A DNA stretch of 64,000 bases from Nocardia seriolae NBRC 15557 (GTDB lineage Bacteria > Actinomycetota > Actinomycetes > Mycobacteriales > Mycobacteriaceae). Each line of letters begins with the position of its first letter. Positions within the stretch are counted from its first letter, which is position 1. The DNA lies in assembly GCF_007990715.1 (NCBI RefSeq), contig NZ_BJWY01000005.1, positions 1 through 64,000 of the forward strand. The letters are read 5' to 3'. The position numbers and the translations under genes were made by a program. Shown here one piece after another: positions 9,221-21,996 of the stretch. The notes beneath the pieces were generated by a model. That model was not told the DNA's origin. It did not search any database and worked only from the letters and a program-made list of their open reading frames with translations.

Positions 9221-10141
9221 TCAGCGCCCTTGGAACAGCAATTGGGCGACGTGCGTGGTGGTTTCGGCGCCGTCGGTGTAGCCGCCCTGGTTGCCCTGTT
9301 CGGTCATGATGGCGAGGGTGTAGCGCTCGGCGGGGCCGGCGAAGCCGACCGAGTTGACGACCCAGCCGCCCTGTTCGTCGGACCAGCCGTTCTTGAGGCC
9401 GGGGTTCATGGCCGCGCCCGCGCCCCAGACGCCCCAGTGCTGGTTGGTGTCGACGCGGCGCATGCGGTCGAGCAGGTAGGCGCGGTCGTCGGGGTGCATG
9501 CGGGTCAGCACGTTGTCCATGAGCCGGTCCAGGTCGGCGGGGGCGCACTGCTGGAAACCCCAGTCCGGGAACATCTTGACCTGTTCGATGGAGGTGGTCG
9601 GCGGCAGCGGGACCAGGCCGGTCATGCCGTTGGCGCGGAAGGCGTTGTTGAACGACATCCGGTCGAAGCCGGCGAACTTGTTCCAGAGGATGTCGGCGGC
9701 AGTGTCATTGGAGGTTGCCAGCATCGACTCCATGAGCGAGCGGTCGTCGGGACCCAGCGTGATGGCGCCGATCCGGGCGCGGTTGAGCAGATCCTCCGCG
9801 ATTGCCAGCTTGATGGTGGAAGCGGTCCAGAAGCTGGTGTCGGCGTTGGCGTTTCGATAAATGCCGCCGGTGACCCGGTCGCGCATCACATAGCCGGTGA
9901 CGCCCGGGCGGGTGGCGAGGTAATTGTCGACCGCGGCAATGCGGTTGCTCATATCGGCGTCGAAACCCGCGATCGGGCCCTGGGTGTGGAGCGGGGTCCC
10001 ATTGTTTCCGGGCAAGGCGCCGGCGACGGGAACGAAGGCCGGGGCGGCCGGAATCAGTGCCGCGGCAGCGAGCACACAAGCGGAGGAGGCCACGCGCCGG
10101 GCCTTGGGGGAACGCACGAGGGAACACAATAGAGGGGACAA
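9221..10141 (-). CDS. Secreted class-A beta-lactamase-like serine hydrolase
   Basis: A 306-aa exported member of the penicillin-recognising serine hydrolases. Visible catalytic motifs are S-T-I-K (SxxK, in WTASTIKLAIAE near residue 109), S-N-D (in LATSNDTAADILW) and K-N-G in NPGLKNGW at the place of the usual K-T/S-G. The N-terminus has Arg/Lys residues followed by VASSACVLAAAALIPAAPAF, a signal peptide. Proteins of this type in mycobacteria and nocardiae are mostly uncharacterised, and they need not destroy beta-lactams. Asn in the KTG box and the absence of a recognisable class A omega-loop E-x-x-L-N make a lactamase assignment unsafe. The start is uncertain: TTG at 10141 or GTG at 10117, neither with a clear ribosome site. 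Confidence 0.75.
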   Translation of the reverse strand: MSPLLCSLVRSPKARRVASSACVLAAAALIPAAPAFVPVAGALPGNNGTPLHTQGPIAGFDADMSNRIAAVDNYLATRPGVTGYVMRDRVTGGIYRNANADTSFWTASTIKLAIAEDLLNRARIGAITLGPDDRSLMESMLATSNDTAADILWNKFAGFDRMSFNNAFRANGMTGLVPLPPTTSIEQVKMFPDWGFQQCAPADLDRLMDNVLTRMHPDDRAYLLDRMRRVDTNQHWGVWGAGAAMNPGLKNGWSDEQGGWVVNSVGFAGPAERYTLAIMTEQGNQGGYTDGAETTTHVAQLLFQGR

Positions 10142-10218
10142 TGCCCGATACGCACGTCTTGCAGGACATCGCCGCTTCTGTTATCGAATCGACACTGTCG
10201 CAACGAATTTCGCGCTTC

Positions 10219-10452
10219 TCACCGAAATGCCGCCCGTAGCTCTTCGATACTGCGCCCGTTGAGGCGATAGCAGTGCTCGAATGCCTCGCCGTGTCGTTCC
10301 CGGGGCCAGGACGCCAGCACCACGCCGCGGCCGTAATGCCGCGAGTTGACGAGCTCCCAGCGGTCTCCCACCCGGCGAACCGTGAACCCGGTTCTGGGCA
10401 CCAGGGGAATCACCGACGCAGACATCGACGCGAACCAGCCTTTCGAAGACAA
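10219..10452 (-). CDS. Small conserved-looking protein of unknown function
   Basis: A 77-aa basic protein, unrecognised. The core reads FTVRRVGDRWELVNSRHYG and continues with VVLASWPRERHGEAFEHCYRL, ending in SIEELRAAFR, which looks like a small folded alpha/beta domain. A TTG at 10452 has GGGAGG six bases upstream and is taken as start; an ATG at 10425 would give 68 aa but lacks a ribosome site. Codons favour G/C in third position, supporting coding. It lies between the secreted hydrolase and recC, on the opposite strand to recC. Confidence 0.5.
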   Translation of the reverse strand: MSSKGWFASMSASVIPLVPRTGFTVRRVGDRWELVNSRHYGRGVVLASWPRERHGEAFEHCYRLNGRSIEELRAAFR

Positions 10453-10567
10453 ACCGAACCTCCCCGAAAGGCACTGTCGCATACCACACTCGAATTTCGC
10501 GCTGACGCGCCCTAGCAAATCCCCGGCGTGTGGCAGGCGTCACCCGGCGAGCCGCGAGGGGTGGTGT

Positions 10568-10594
10568 TTGCATGTCGTTCGCCGACTGTATAAA
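10568..10594 (+). promoter_or_regulatory. recCBD promoter, leaderless type
   Basis: TTGCAT is followed after 15 bases by a good -10 hexamer, TATAAA (10589-10594). A start of transcription about 7 bases downstream falls at 10600-10603, the GTG of recC. No Shine-Dalgarno sequence precedes that GTG, so the message is probably leaderless. Confidence 0.55.
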
Positions 10595-10602
10595 CACGGG
10601 TC

Positions 10603-13600
10603 GTGCACATTCACCGGGCCGAACGAGCGGACACGCTCGCCGACGCGCTGGCCGGGCTGCTCGCCGATCCGCTCGGCGATCCGTTCACCCCGGAAGTGGT
10701 CGCGGTTCCCGCCAAGGGAATCGAACGCTGGCTGAACCAGCGCCTGGCCGCCGTGCTCGGCACCGGCGCCGGGACCGACGGCATTTCGGCCAATATCGAT
10801 TTCGCGGATCCGGCCGCGCTGGTGACGACGGTGCTGGCCGAGGCGACCGGAGTGGATCCCGAGCAGGATCCGTGGTCCCCGGCGCGACTGGTGTGGACGC
10901 TGCTGCCGGTGCTGGACGAGGTGCTGGCCGAATCGTGGGCCGCGGTGCTCGCGCGGCATCTGGGCCAGGGGGATCCGGGCGGGTACCGGGTCGGGCGGCG
11001 CTATGCCACGGCCGCGCGGATCGCGGCCCTGTTCGACGGTTACGCCGCGCAGCGCCCGGCCATGATGACCGATTGGGCCGACGGCCGCGACACCGACGGG
11101 GCCGGGAACGCGCTGCCGCCGGATCTGCTCTGGCAGCCCAGGCTGTGGCGGCGGCTGCGCGGGGTGGTCGGGGTGCCGGGTCCGGCCGAGCGGCTGGGCG
11201 CGGCGTGCGCGCGGCTGCGGGCCGAGCCCTCGATCGTGGCGCTGCCGGAACGGATTTCGCTGTTCGGGGTGACCCGTTTGACCACCGATCAGCTCGAGGT
11301 GCTCTCGGCGTTGTCGGCCGGGCGGGGAGTGCACCTGTGGCTGGTGCATCCCAGCCCGGCGCTGTGGACCAAGCTCGCCGATGCCGAGGTGATCCCGAAT
11401 CCCGGTGTCCGGGTGCGGCATCCGCTGCTGTCGGCGCTGGGCCGGGATGTGCGGGAATTGCAGCAGCGGCTGGCCGGGTACGACCACATCGACACCTACC
11501 ATCCGCGCCCGGAGAACGATCGGCAGCGGCCCGAGGCGGCTCATCAGCGCCTCGAGCCGGGTGATCGACGCCCGGAGTCGGGCACTCAGCGTTCGGAGGC
11601 GACGGGCCCGCGCACCCTGCTCTCGGAATTGCAGGCCGCGGTGCGGCAGGACCGCTGGTCGATCATGCCCGACCCGAGCCTGGCCGACGGGACCGTGGCG
11701 GTGCACTCCTGCCACGGGCCGTCGCGGCAGGTCGAGGTGCTGCGGGACGCGCTGCTCGGATTGTTCGGCGCCGACCCGACTCTGGAGCCGCGCGACGTCA
11801 TCGTCATGTGCCCGGATGTGGAGAGTTACGCGCCGCTGGTGCGCGCCGCCTTCGGCCAGTGGTCCCTGGACGGGGCCGAGCCCGGGCATCCGGCGCACGG
11901 TTTGCGGGTGCGGCTGGCCGACCGGGCGCAGCTCGCGGCGAACCCGCTGCTGGATGTGATCGGCACGCTGCTCGAATTGGCCGACGGCCGGGTCACCGTG
12001 ACCGAGGCGCTGGATCTGTGTGCGGCCGAACCGGTTCGGCTGCGCTGCGGCTTCGACGACGATGACATCGAGCGGCTGCGCGAATGGGCCACCGAGACCG
12101 GTGCGCGGTGGGGAATCGGGCAGCGTCAGCGGCAGGCGTTCGGGCTCGGCGACTTCGCGCAGAACACCCTCAATGCCGCGGTGGACCGCATTCTGCTCGG
12201 GGTGGCGGCGGGCGAATCCAGCGAGGATTGGCTGGATCTGGTGCTGCCCCTGGACGACGTGGACAGCAATGACATCGACCTGGCCGGGCGCTTCGCGGAA
12301 TTCGTGGACCGGCTCGCGGTGTGCCTGCGGGATCTGCGCGGCTCCACCCTCGAAGAACCGGCCGGGTCGGCGCGGGCCGCGGCGGACTGGGCCGCGGTGC
12401 TGGGCCGGGCCTTGGATCTGCTCACCGAGGTTCCGAACGGCCAGGGCTGGATGGGGGTGCAGGCGCGCCGGGAACTGGCCACCGCGCTCGAACCCGCGGG
12501 GCGGATTCCCCTGCGGCTCAGCGATATCGGGGCGCTGCTGACCGCACGGCTGGCCGGGCGGCCCTCGCGTGCCAACTTCCGCACCGGGGAACTGACCGTG
12601 TGCACCATGGTGCCGATGCGGTCGGTGCCGCACCGGGTGGTGGTGCTGCTCGGACTCGACGACGAGGTGTTCCCGCGCGCGGGCGGCATCGACGGTGACG
12701 ACGCGCTGGCCCGGCACCGCCTGCCCGGCGACCGCGACCCGCGCAGCGAGGACCGGCAGTTGCTGCTGGACGCCATCATGGCCGCCGGTGAGCGACTGGT
12801 GCTGCTGCACACCGGATCCGACCCGGTCACCGGTGCGCACCGCCCGCCCGCCATTCCCCTCGCGGAGTTGCTCGACACCGTGCGCGCGCACGTCGGCGCG
12901 TCCGCCATGGACCGGGTGGTGACGCGACATCCGTTGCAGCCCTTCGATCGCCGCAACTTCCGGGCCGGGGAGCCGTTCAGCTTCGACACCGTCGCGCTGG
13001 CCGGGGCGCGGGCCGCCGGGCGCGCGCCCGCGCCGCGGCCGCTGTTCCTGCCCGCGCCGCTGCCGCACGGCGAACGCGGTGACGTCGAGCTGGCGGAGCT
13101 GGTGGCCTTCGCCGAGCATCCGGTGCGGGCATTCCTGTGGCAGCGCTTGGGAATTCGGGTGCCCGAGGAAGAGGGGGAGATCGCCGACCGCCTCCCCGTC
13201 GAGCTCGACGGGCTGACCAAATGGAACATGGGCGAGCGCATGTTGACCGCCCGCCTCACCGGCGTCGACCCGAACGTGCTGCGGGCGGCGGAGTGGCGGC
13301 GCGGCACGCTGCCGCCGTTCGCCATGGGCTCGGCCGTGCTCGACGAGGTGGAGGGTACCGTCGACCAGCTGGTCCGGGTCGCCCGGCCACTGCACGAAAT
13401 CCCTTCCCGCACCATCGATATCGCCGTCGACCTGGGGGAGGGCCGCCGCCTCACCGGCACCGTCCCCGACGTCCACGACGATGCCTTGCTGCGCACCACC
13501 TACTCGCGCCTGGCCCCCAAACACCGCATGGCCGCCTGGATCCGCCTGCTCGCCCTGGCCGCCACCGGCACCCACCAGAGCTGGCGCGCCCTCACCATCG

Positions 13601-14007
13601 GCCGCGGCCAGCACCGCCGCCCCGCCTGGCAATCCACCCTCACCGCCCCCACCGCCGCCCTGGCCCGCGGCATCCTGCGCGACCTGGTGGCGCTGCGCGA
13701 CGAGGGCCTGTCCGAACCGCTGCCCATCGCGCCCGCCGCCTCGGCCGCCTACGCCGAGCGCCGCCTCGCCGGTGGCACCCCGGAGGACGCGCTGCTGGCC
13801 GCCGAAAAGGAATTCGGCGACCGCTTCGGCGAACACACCGACCGCTACCTGCGCCACATCCTGGGCCCGGCCCCCCGCTTCCAGCAGCTGACGGAGGCCG
13901 CCGCCCGCGCCCTGCCCGGCGTGGAATCCGAACCCACCCGTTTCGGCGAACTGGCGCGCCGCCTGTGGAATCCCTTGCTCGCCAACGAGAATCAGGGTCA
14001 ACCGTGA
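10603..14007 (+). CDS. recC: RecBCD subunit RecC
   Basis: RecC (1134 aa) is the non-catalytic recognition subunit of the RecBCD helicase-nuclease, which processes double-strand DNA ends; it has a dead helicase fold and reads Chi-like signals. The N-terminus is typical (IHRAERADTLADALAGLL, then PFTPEVVAVPAKGIERWLNQRLA). Family blocks follow: RISLFGVTRLTTDQLEVL, HSCHGPSRQVEVLRDALL, GELTVCTMVPMRSVPHRVV and DDEVFPRAGGIDGDDALA. An insertion near residue 305 (residues EAAHQRLEPGDRRPESG) is a degenerate polar repeat not expected in the core fold. The length is close to the mycobacterial protein (about 1100 aa). The start is GTG with the -10 element just upstream. It heads recC-recB-recD. Confidence 0.95.
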   Translation: MHIHRAERADTLADALAGLLADPLGDPFTPEVVAVPAKGIERWLNQRLAAVLGTGAGTDGISANIDFADPAALVTTVLAEATGVDPEQDPWSPARLVWTLLPVLDEVLAESWAAVLARHLGQGDPGGYRVGRRYATAARIAALFDGYAAQRPAMMTDWADGRDTDGAGNALPPDLLWQPRLWRRLRGVVGVPGPAERLGAACARLRAEPSIVALPERISLFGVTRLTTDQLEVLSALSAGRGVHLWLVHPSPALWTKLADAEVIPNPGVRVRHPLLSALGRDVRELQQRLAGYDHIDTYHPRPENDRQRPEAAHQRLEPGDRRPESGTQRSEATGPRTLLSELQAAVRQDRWSIMPDPSLADGTVAVHSCHGPSRQVEVLRDALLGLFGADPTLEPRDVIVMCPDVESYAPLVRAAFGQWSLDGAEPGHPAHGLRVRLADRAQLAANPLLDVIGTLLELADGRVTVTEALDLCAAEPVRLRCGFDDDDIERLREWATETGARWGIGQRQRQAFGLGDFAQNTLNAAVDRILLGVAAGESSEDWLDLVLPLDDVDSNDIDLAGRFAEFVDRLAVCLRDLRGSTLEEPAGSARAAADWAAVLGRALDLLTEVPNGQGWMGVQARRELATALEPAGRIPLRLSDIGALLTARLAGRPSRANFRTGELTVCTMVPMRSVPHRVVVLLGLDDEVFPRAGGIDGDDALARHRLPGDRDPRSEDRQLLLDAIMAAGERLVLLHTGSDPVTGAHRPPAIPLAELLDTVRAHVGASAMDRVVTRHPLQPFDRRNFRAGEPFSFDTVALAGARAAGRAPAPRPLFLPAPLPHGERGDVELAELVAFAEHPVRAFLWQRLGIRVPEEEGEIADRLPVELDGLTKWNMGERMLTARLTGVDPNVLRAAEWRRGTLPPFAMGSAVLDEVEGTVDQLVRVARPLHEIPSRTIDIAVDLGEGRRLTGTVPDVHDDALLRTTYSRLAPKHRMAAWIRLLALAATGTHQSWRALTIGRGQHRRPAWQSTLTAPTAALARGILRDLVALRDEGLSEPLPIAPAASAAYAERRLAGGTPEDALLAAEKEFGDRFGEHTDRYLRHILGPAPRFQQLTEAAARALPGVESEPTRFGELARRLWNPLLANENQGQP

Positions 14008-14056
14008 CCGCCCCGAGGAGGAATCCCCTGCCCGTCACCACTCCCGGGAGCCCCGC

Positions 14057-17664
<3,608 letters not shown>

Positions 17665-17668
<4 letters not shown>

Positions 17669-19557
17669 CCGCGATTCAACTGGCGCAGCGCGGCACCGGG
17701 CTGCTGCAGGTGTTCAACAACGCCGGGGTGCTGTCGGCGGCCGACGTGCACGTGGCGCTGCGATTGTCCCGACTCGGCGGCGAGCGTTCGGAGGCAGCGG
17801 TTTTCGCCACCGCGCTGGCCGTGCGCGCCGTGCGCTCCGGGTCGGTGTGCCTCGAGGTGCGGCGCATGCACGAGATCGGCGTGGACGCCGAGGGCACCGA
17901 GGAATCGGCCATCGACCCGGCCACCCTGCCCTGGCCCGAGGTCGAATCCGTCATCGCCGCACTGCGGGTCAGCCCGCTGGTCACCGGCAGCCCGGCCGGG
18001 CCGCTGCGCCCGCTGCGGCTGATCGACCCGCCCGGCGGGACCGACTCGGGTCCGCTGCTCTACCTGGACCGGTACTACCGGCAAGAGGAGACCATCCGCC
18101 GGGTGCTGACCGAGCGGGCCGAGAGCCACCCCATGGTGGACGCGGAACTGGTTCGCCGCGAACTGGATCGGCTGTTCCCCGACCAGGCCGGACCGGGCGA
18201 GCCGCCCGACCGGCAGCGGCTCGCGGCCGCGCTGGCCGCCACCCAGTGGACGACCGTGGTCGCGGGCGGGCCCGGCACCGGCAAGACCCACACCATCGCC
18301 CGCGTACTCGCCCTGCTGGTCGCGCACCAGCAGGCCGTGCCCGGCGCGCCCGCGCTGCGCATCGCCCTGGCCGCCCCCACCGGCAAGGCCGCGGCCCGCA
18401 TGCAGGAATCGGTGCGCGAGCAGGCCGGTGACATCGGCCTGCCCGAACTCACCGCCGCCACCCTGCACCGGCTGCTGGGCTGGCAGCGCGGCGGCGCGGG
18501 CCGGTTCAAGCACAACGAATTCAACCGCCTGCCCTACGACGTGATCGTGGTCGACGAGACCTCCATGGTGTCGCTGACCATGATGAGCCGCCTGCTGCCC
18601 GCCGTGCGCCCCGACGCCCGCCTGGTCCTGGTCGGCGACCCCGACCAGCTGGCCTCGGTGGACGCGGGCGCGGTGCTGGCCGACCTGGTGGCGGGACCGG
18701 TTCCGGGACAGGCGAATCCGGCCCTGGACCGCATTCTGGGCGGCGATCCGGGCGGCGCGGCCGCGCATCCGGACGCGCTGTCCAATCGTGAGCGGGAACG
18801 ACTGCGCGGCGGGATCGTGCGACTGACCCGGGGCCGCCGCTTCGGCGGGCGCATCGCCGAACTCGCGGTCGCCATTCGCGCGGGCGACGCCGATGCCGCG
18901 CTCGCGCTGCTCGCCGACGGCGGCGACGAACTGTCCCTGCACACGCCCGAGGACATTGCCGAGGTGCGCGCCGACGTGCTGCGCGCCTCCCGCGAGGCGA
19001 CCGACGCCGCCCTGGCCGGGGACGCCACGGCCGCGCTCACCGCACTCGAATCGCATCGGCTGCTGTGCGCCCACCGGCAGGGTCCCTACGGTGTCGAGCG
19101 GTGGGACCGGCTGGCCGGCGGCTGGGTGACGGCCGCGGGCATCAGCGCCGATCCCGGTGCCGGGCACTGGTTTCCGGGCCAGCCGCTGCTGGTCACCGCC
19201 AACGACCACGAGGCCCGCATCTACAACGGCGACACCGGGGTGATCGTCCGCATGCCCGACGGCACCCTGCGCGCCGCCCTACAACGCGGCACCGAACCGT
19301 ACCTGGTGCACCCCACCCAATTCCCGGGCGTGACCACCGTGTACGCCATGACCATCCACCGCAGCCAGGGCAGCCAGTACGACACCGTCTCGGTGGTGCT
19401 GCCCGGCCCCGAATCCACCCTGCTGACCCGGGAACTGTTGTACACGGCCATTACTCGCGCCCGCCGCCACGTACGCGTCCTCGGCACCGAGGAATCCATC
19501 TGCTCGGGCATCGCCCGCCGGGTACTGCGGGCGAGCGGGCTGCGCAACCGGGAATGA
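17665..19557 (+). CDS. recD: RecBCD subunit RecD, helicase
   Basis: RecD (630 aa) is the 5'-to-3' SF1B helicase of RecBCD. Walker A AGGPGTGKT is near residue 200 and Walker B VVDETSMV near residue 295. Motif III is VLVGDPDQLASVDAGAVL; a C-terminal helicase motif reads AMTIHRSQGSQYDTV, then TRELLYTAITRAR. The N-terminal domain that contacts RecC is present. Its GTG start overlaps the recB stop (GTGA), indicating translational coupling. Length fits the family (575-610 aa), slightly long. It is the last gene of the operon. Confidence 0.95.
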
Positions 19558-19615
19558 CAGGGAACCGGCCGCCTTGCTTTCGATAAAGCCAACTACCAGC
19601 AATAATATGACTGTA

Positions 19616-19631
19616 GTATGGTGGTATGGGG
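19616..19631 (+). promoter_or_regulatory. Tandem 8-bp repeats, candidate RHH operator
   Basis: GTATGGTG is followed directly by GTATGGGG, in an AT-rich island 27-42 bp ahead of the ribbon-helix-helix gene. RHH proteins usually bind short tandem repeats in their own promoters, so autoregulation is a reasonable inference. AT-rich hexamers (TAATAT at 19603, TAGTAT at 19614) could be -10 elements, but no matching -35 was evident. Confidence 0.4.
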
Positions 19632-19657
19632 TTCGACCGGTGGGAAGAGGAGAGTCG

Positions 19658-19993
19658 ATGATGAGTGAGAAGGACTTTCCGTCCAGTCCGGACGAGACGG
19701 CCGCGTTCATGGACCGGCTGGTTTTCAGCGACGAGCCGGTTCCGGCTGAACAGCTGCCGCCACGGCTCGGGCCTGGCGAGGACATTGTGGTCACTACCTC
19801 GATTCGGCTCCCGCTCCAGTTGCACACGAGACTCAAGGAGCTCGCCGATGAACGGACCGTCGGTGTCTCGACCCGCATCAGGGAATGGGCGGAGGCCGCC
19901 GTTGCCGAACTCGATGGCGAGGACCAATTGATCTCGCTCGCGGATGCGAAGCGCGCCCTATCGCGGGTTCATCCCATTCATAGGGCAAGTTGA
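19658..19993 (+). CDS. Ribbon-helix-helix (CopG/antitoxin-like) DNA-binding protein
   Basis: A 111-aa protein whose middle has the RHH pattern: a beta strand VVTTSIRLPLQLHTRLKEL, then a turn (ADERTVG) and helix 2 (STRIREWAEAAVAEL). The acidic N-terminus (SSPDETAAFMDRLVFSDEP) could be the part that neutralises a partner, as in type II antitoxins. Two ATGs are adjacent (19658, 19661) with GAGGAG upstream; the first is annotated. A tandem repeat in the promoter and a small overlapping downstream frame fit a toxin-antitoxin-like arrangement, but the downstream product matches no toxin I know. Antitoxin identity is inference. Confidence 0.7.
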   Translation: MMSEKDFPSSPDETAAFMDRLVFSDEPVPAEQLPPRLGPGEDIVVTTSIRLPLQLHTRLKELADERTVGVSTRIREWAEAAVAELDGEDQLISLADAKRALSRVHPIHRAS

Positions 19994-20105
19994 GACTTCG
20001 CCGCTGGGCGAGTGGGAATCGGCCCTTGTCGGCCGCTTCGGCATCGACAAGGTCGATCCGGACCGCGTCGCGGGGATCGTGCGCGAATTCTTTTCGCGTT
20101 CGTAG
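19944..20105 (+). CDS. Small ORF overlapping the RHH gene, unknown
   Basis: A 53-aa frame starting at an ATG inside the RHH gene and extending past its stop. The product ends VETSPLGEWESALVGRFGID then KVDPDRVAGIVREFFSRS. The portion beyond the overlap has strong G/C third-position preference (GGC, CGC, GAC, AAG, GTC), unlike random sequence, so it is probably or was recently coding. It could be a small partner of the RHH protein, or the C-terminal remnant of a longer gene. No family was recognised and no ribosome site is obvious at the ATG. Confidence 0.4.
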   Translation: MRSAPYRGFIPFIGQVETSPLGEWESALVGRFGIDKVDPDRVAGIVREFFSRS

Positions 20106-20150
20106 TGTCACCCGTGACCACGGCGCGTCCCCGGTCGATACGCTGAGGCT

Positions 20151-21605
20151 ATGGCCACTACGCCCGAGCACGTCGACGTGCTCATCGTCGGAGCCGGACT
20201 GTCCGGGATCGACGCCGCCTACCATGTGCAGCGCGCCTTTCCGTGGCGCACCTACGCCATCCTCGAGATGCGCGAGGCCAGCGGCGGCACCTGGGACCTG
20301 TTCCGCTACCCGGGGATTCGCTCGGATTCGGACATGTTCACCCTCGGCTACCGATTCCGGCCGTGGCTGGGCGACAAGGCCATCGCCGACGGCGACTCGA
20401 TCCTGGCCTACGTGCGCGACACCGCCGCCGAGAACGGGATCGACAAGCACATCCGCTATCGGCACAAGGTGGTCCGCGCCGAATGGTCGTCCGCGGACAA
20501 TCGCTGGACGGTGACCGCCGAGCACGACGGCGAGCAGACGGTGATGACCGCGAACTTCCTGTTCAGCTGCTCGGGCTATTACCGCTACGACGAGGGCTAC
20601 ACCCCGGACTTCGCAGGGACGCAACGCTTCCCGGGTCCGATCATCCATCCGCAGCACTGGCCCGAGCACGTCGAGGTCGAAGGCAAGCGGGTCGTCATCA
20701 TCGGCTCCGGGGCCACCGCCGTCACCCTCGGCCCTGCCCTGGCGGAGCAGGGCGCGCACGTGACCATGCTGCAACGCTCACCCTCGTACATCATCTCCAT
20801 GCCCGCGCGCGACGGATTCGCCAATGGCGCACGCAAATTCCTGCCCGCCCGCACCGCCTACGGCCTCGCGCGCGCCAAGAACGTCGCGCTCAGCACGATC
20901 ATGTACCAACTCTCGCAACGCTATCCCAAGCGCATGCGCGCCTGGATCCGCGGCTGGCAGGAACGCTGGCTGCCCAAGGGCTACGACATCGACACCCACT
21001 TCAACCCGACCTACAAACCCTGGGACCAGCGACTGTGCCTGTCTCCCAACGGCGACCTGTTCCGCGCCATCCGCCAGGACAAGCTGGACCTGGTCACCGA
21101 CCGCATCGACACCTTCACCGAAACCGGCCTGCACCTCGCCTCCGGCCGCGACCTGGACGCCGACCTCATCATCACCGCAACGGGATTGAACCTCGTCCCC
21201 TTCGGCGGCGTCGAACTCGTGGTGGACGGCCGCAAGGTCAACCTGCCCGACGCCATGGCCTACAAGGCGATGATGCTGTCCGACATCCCGAACTTCGCGT
21301 TCATCATCGGCTACACCAACGCCTCGTGGAACCTGAAGGCGGACCTGGTGTGCGAGTACGTGATTCGGCTGCTGCGGCACATGGACGCCGGCGGCTACGC
21401 CCGTGTCACCCCGGTCCGCGACGAATCGGTCGGGACCACGCCCTTCCTGGACTTCCAGCCGGGCTACGTGCTACGCGCGCTGCCACTGCTCCCGAAACAG
21501 GGTGATCGAGCCCCCTGGCGGCTGCATCAGAACTATCTGCGGGATGTCCCGGCCCTGCGCTTCGGAAGGATCACCGACCCGGCGCTGCGTTTCGAAAGCG
21601 CCTAG
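20151..21605 (+). CDS. ethA: EthA-like Baeyer-Villiger flavin monooxygenase
   Basis: A 484-aa FAD- and NADPH-dependent monooxygenase that inserts oxygen next to ketones. The M. tuberculosis relative EthA also activates ethionamide. FAD motif VLIVGAGLSGIDAA is near residue 10 and NADPH motif VVIIGSGATAVTL near residue 182. The Baeyer-Villiger fingerprint F-x-G-x-x-x-H-x-x-x-W-P is exact (FPGPIIHPQHWP, about residues 160-171). Long stretches match EthA as I remember it: GGTWDLFRYPGIRSDSDM, YKPWDQRLCL-SPNGDLFRAIR, ITATGLNL and WRLHQNYLRD. Length is close to EthA (489 aa). GAGG precedes the ATG. Unlike in M. tuberculosis, no divergent ethR-type regulator is adjacent; the neighbours are the small ORF and a convergent cupin gene. 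Confidence 0.9.
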   Translation: MATTPEHVDVLIVGAGLSGIDAAYHVQRAFPWRTYAILEMREASGGTWDLFRYPGIRSDSDMFTLGYRFRPWLGDKAIADGDSILAYVRDTAAENGIDKHIRYRHKVVRAEWSSADNRWTVTAEHDGEQTVMTANFLFSCSGYYRYDEGYTPDFAGTQRFPGPIIHPQHWPEHVEVEGKRVVIIGSGATAVTLGPALAEQGAHVTMLQRSPSYIISMPARDGFANGARKFLPARTAYGLARAKNVALSTIMYQLSQRYPKRMRAWIRGWQERWLPKGYDIDTHFNPTYKPWDQRLCLSPNGDLFRAIRQDKLDLVTDRIDTFTETGLHLASGRDLDADLIITATGLNLVPFGGVELVVDGRKVNLPDAMAYKAMMLSDIPNFAFIIGYTNASWNLKADLVCEYVIRLLRHMDAGGYARVTPVRDESVGTTPFLDFQPGYVLRALPLLPKQGDRAPWRLHQNYLRDVPALRFGRITDPALRFESA

Positions 21606-21624
21606 ACCTCCGGCCGTCCGGTGC

Positions 21625-21987
21625 TCAACTCCGCGGCCATTCGATGGCGGGCTCCTGCTCCGAGCTCAACAGGAAATGGCCCAGGAACACGACGTCTTCG
21701 TCGAGGGCGTCGAACTGGGCGATGCGGGTGGCCTCCGGCTCGAAGAACACGTCACCGGGACGCAGGATCACCAGCGGCTCGCCGTCGATGCGATAGGCCA
21801 CCGAGCCGGACACGATGCTGCCCACCACCGGGCCGTTGTGGGTGTGCAGTCCGGCCGGGGTGCCCGCGGGCATGGTGATGCGGCGGGTCTGGATGCGGTC
21901 GGTGACCTTGGCGGGACTCACCGGCACGTCCAGGACGACGGTGCGGGTGACAGCCGAGAAGGCTTGGGACGGGGTGGTTTCCGGCAT
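21625..21987 (-). CDS. Cupin-domain protein
   Basis: A 120-aa single-domain cupin. Motif 1 appears as GLHTHNGPVVGSIVSGSVAY, supplying two histidines of the metal site, and motif 2 as PGDVFFEPEATRIAQFD, which is divergent. The reaction is unknown; such small cupins range from isomerases to binding proteins. The gene starts 9 bp after the stop of the TetR gene on the same strand, so the two are very likely one operon. Its end faces ethA with 19 bp between stops and no terminator seen. A role in the same pathway as the ALDH and SDR across the divergent promoter is inferred from this arrangement. Confidence 0.8.
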   Translation of the reverse strand: MPETTPSQAFSAVTRTVVLDVPVSPAKVTDRIQTRRITMPAGTPAGLHTHNGPVVGSIVSGSVAYRIDGEPLVILRPGDVFFEPEATRIAQFDALDEDVVFLGHFLLSSEQEPAIEWPRS

Positions 21988-21996
21988 GCGGCCACC

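Noticed and set aside
10540-14001. A very long open frame antisense to recC
   Set aside because: It exists because high-GC codons leave few stops on the complementary strand. The product is low-complexity Arg/Gly/His-rich with no family motif, while the sense frame encodes RecC.
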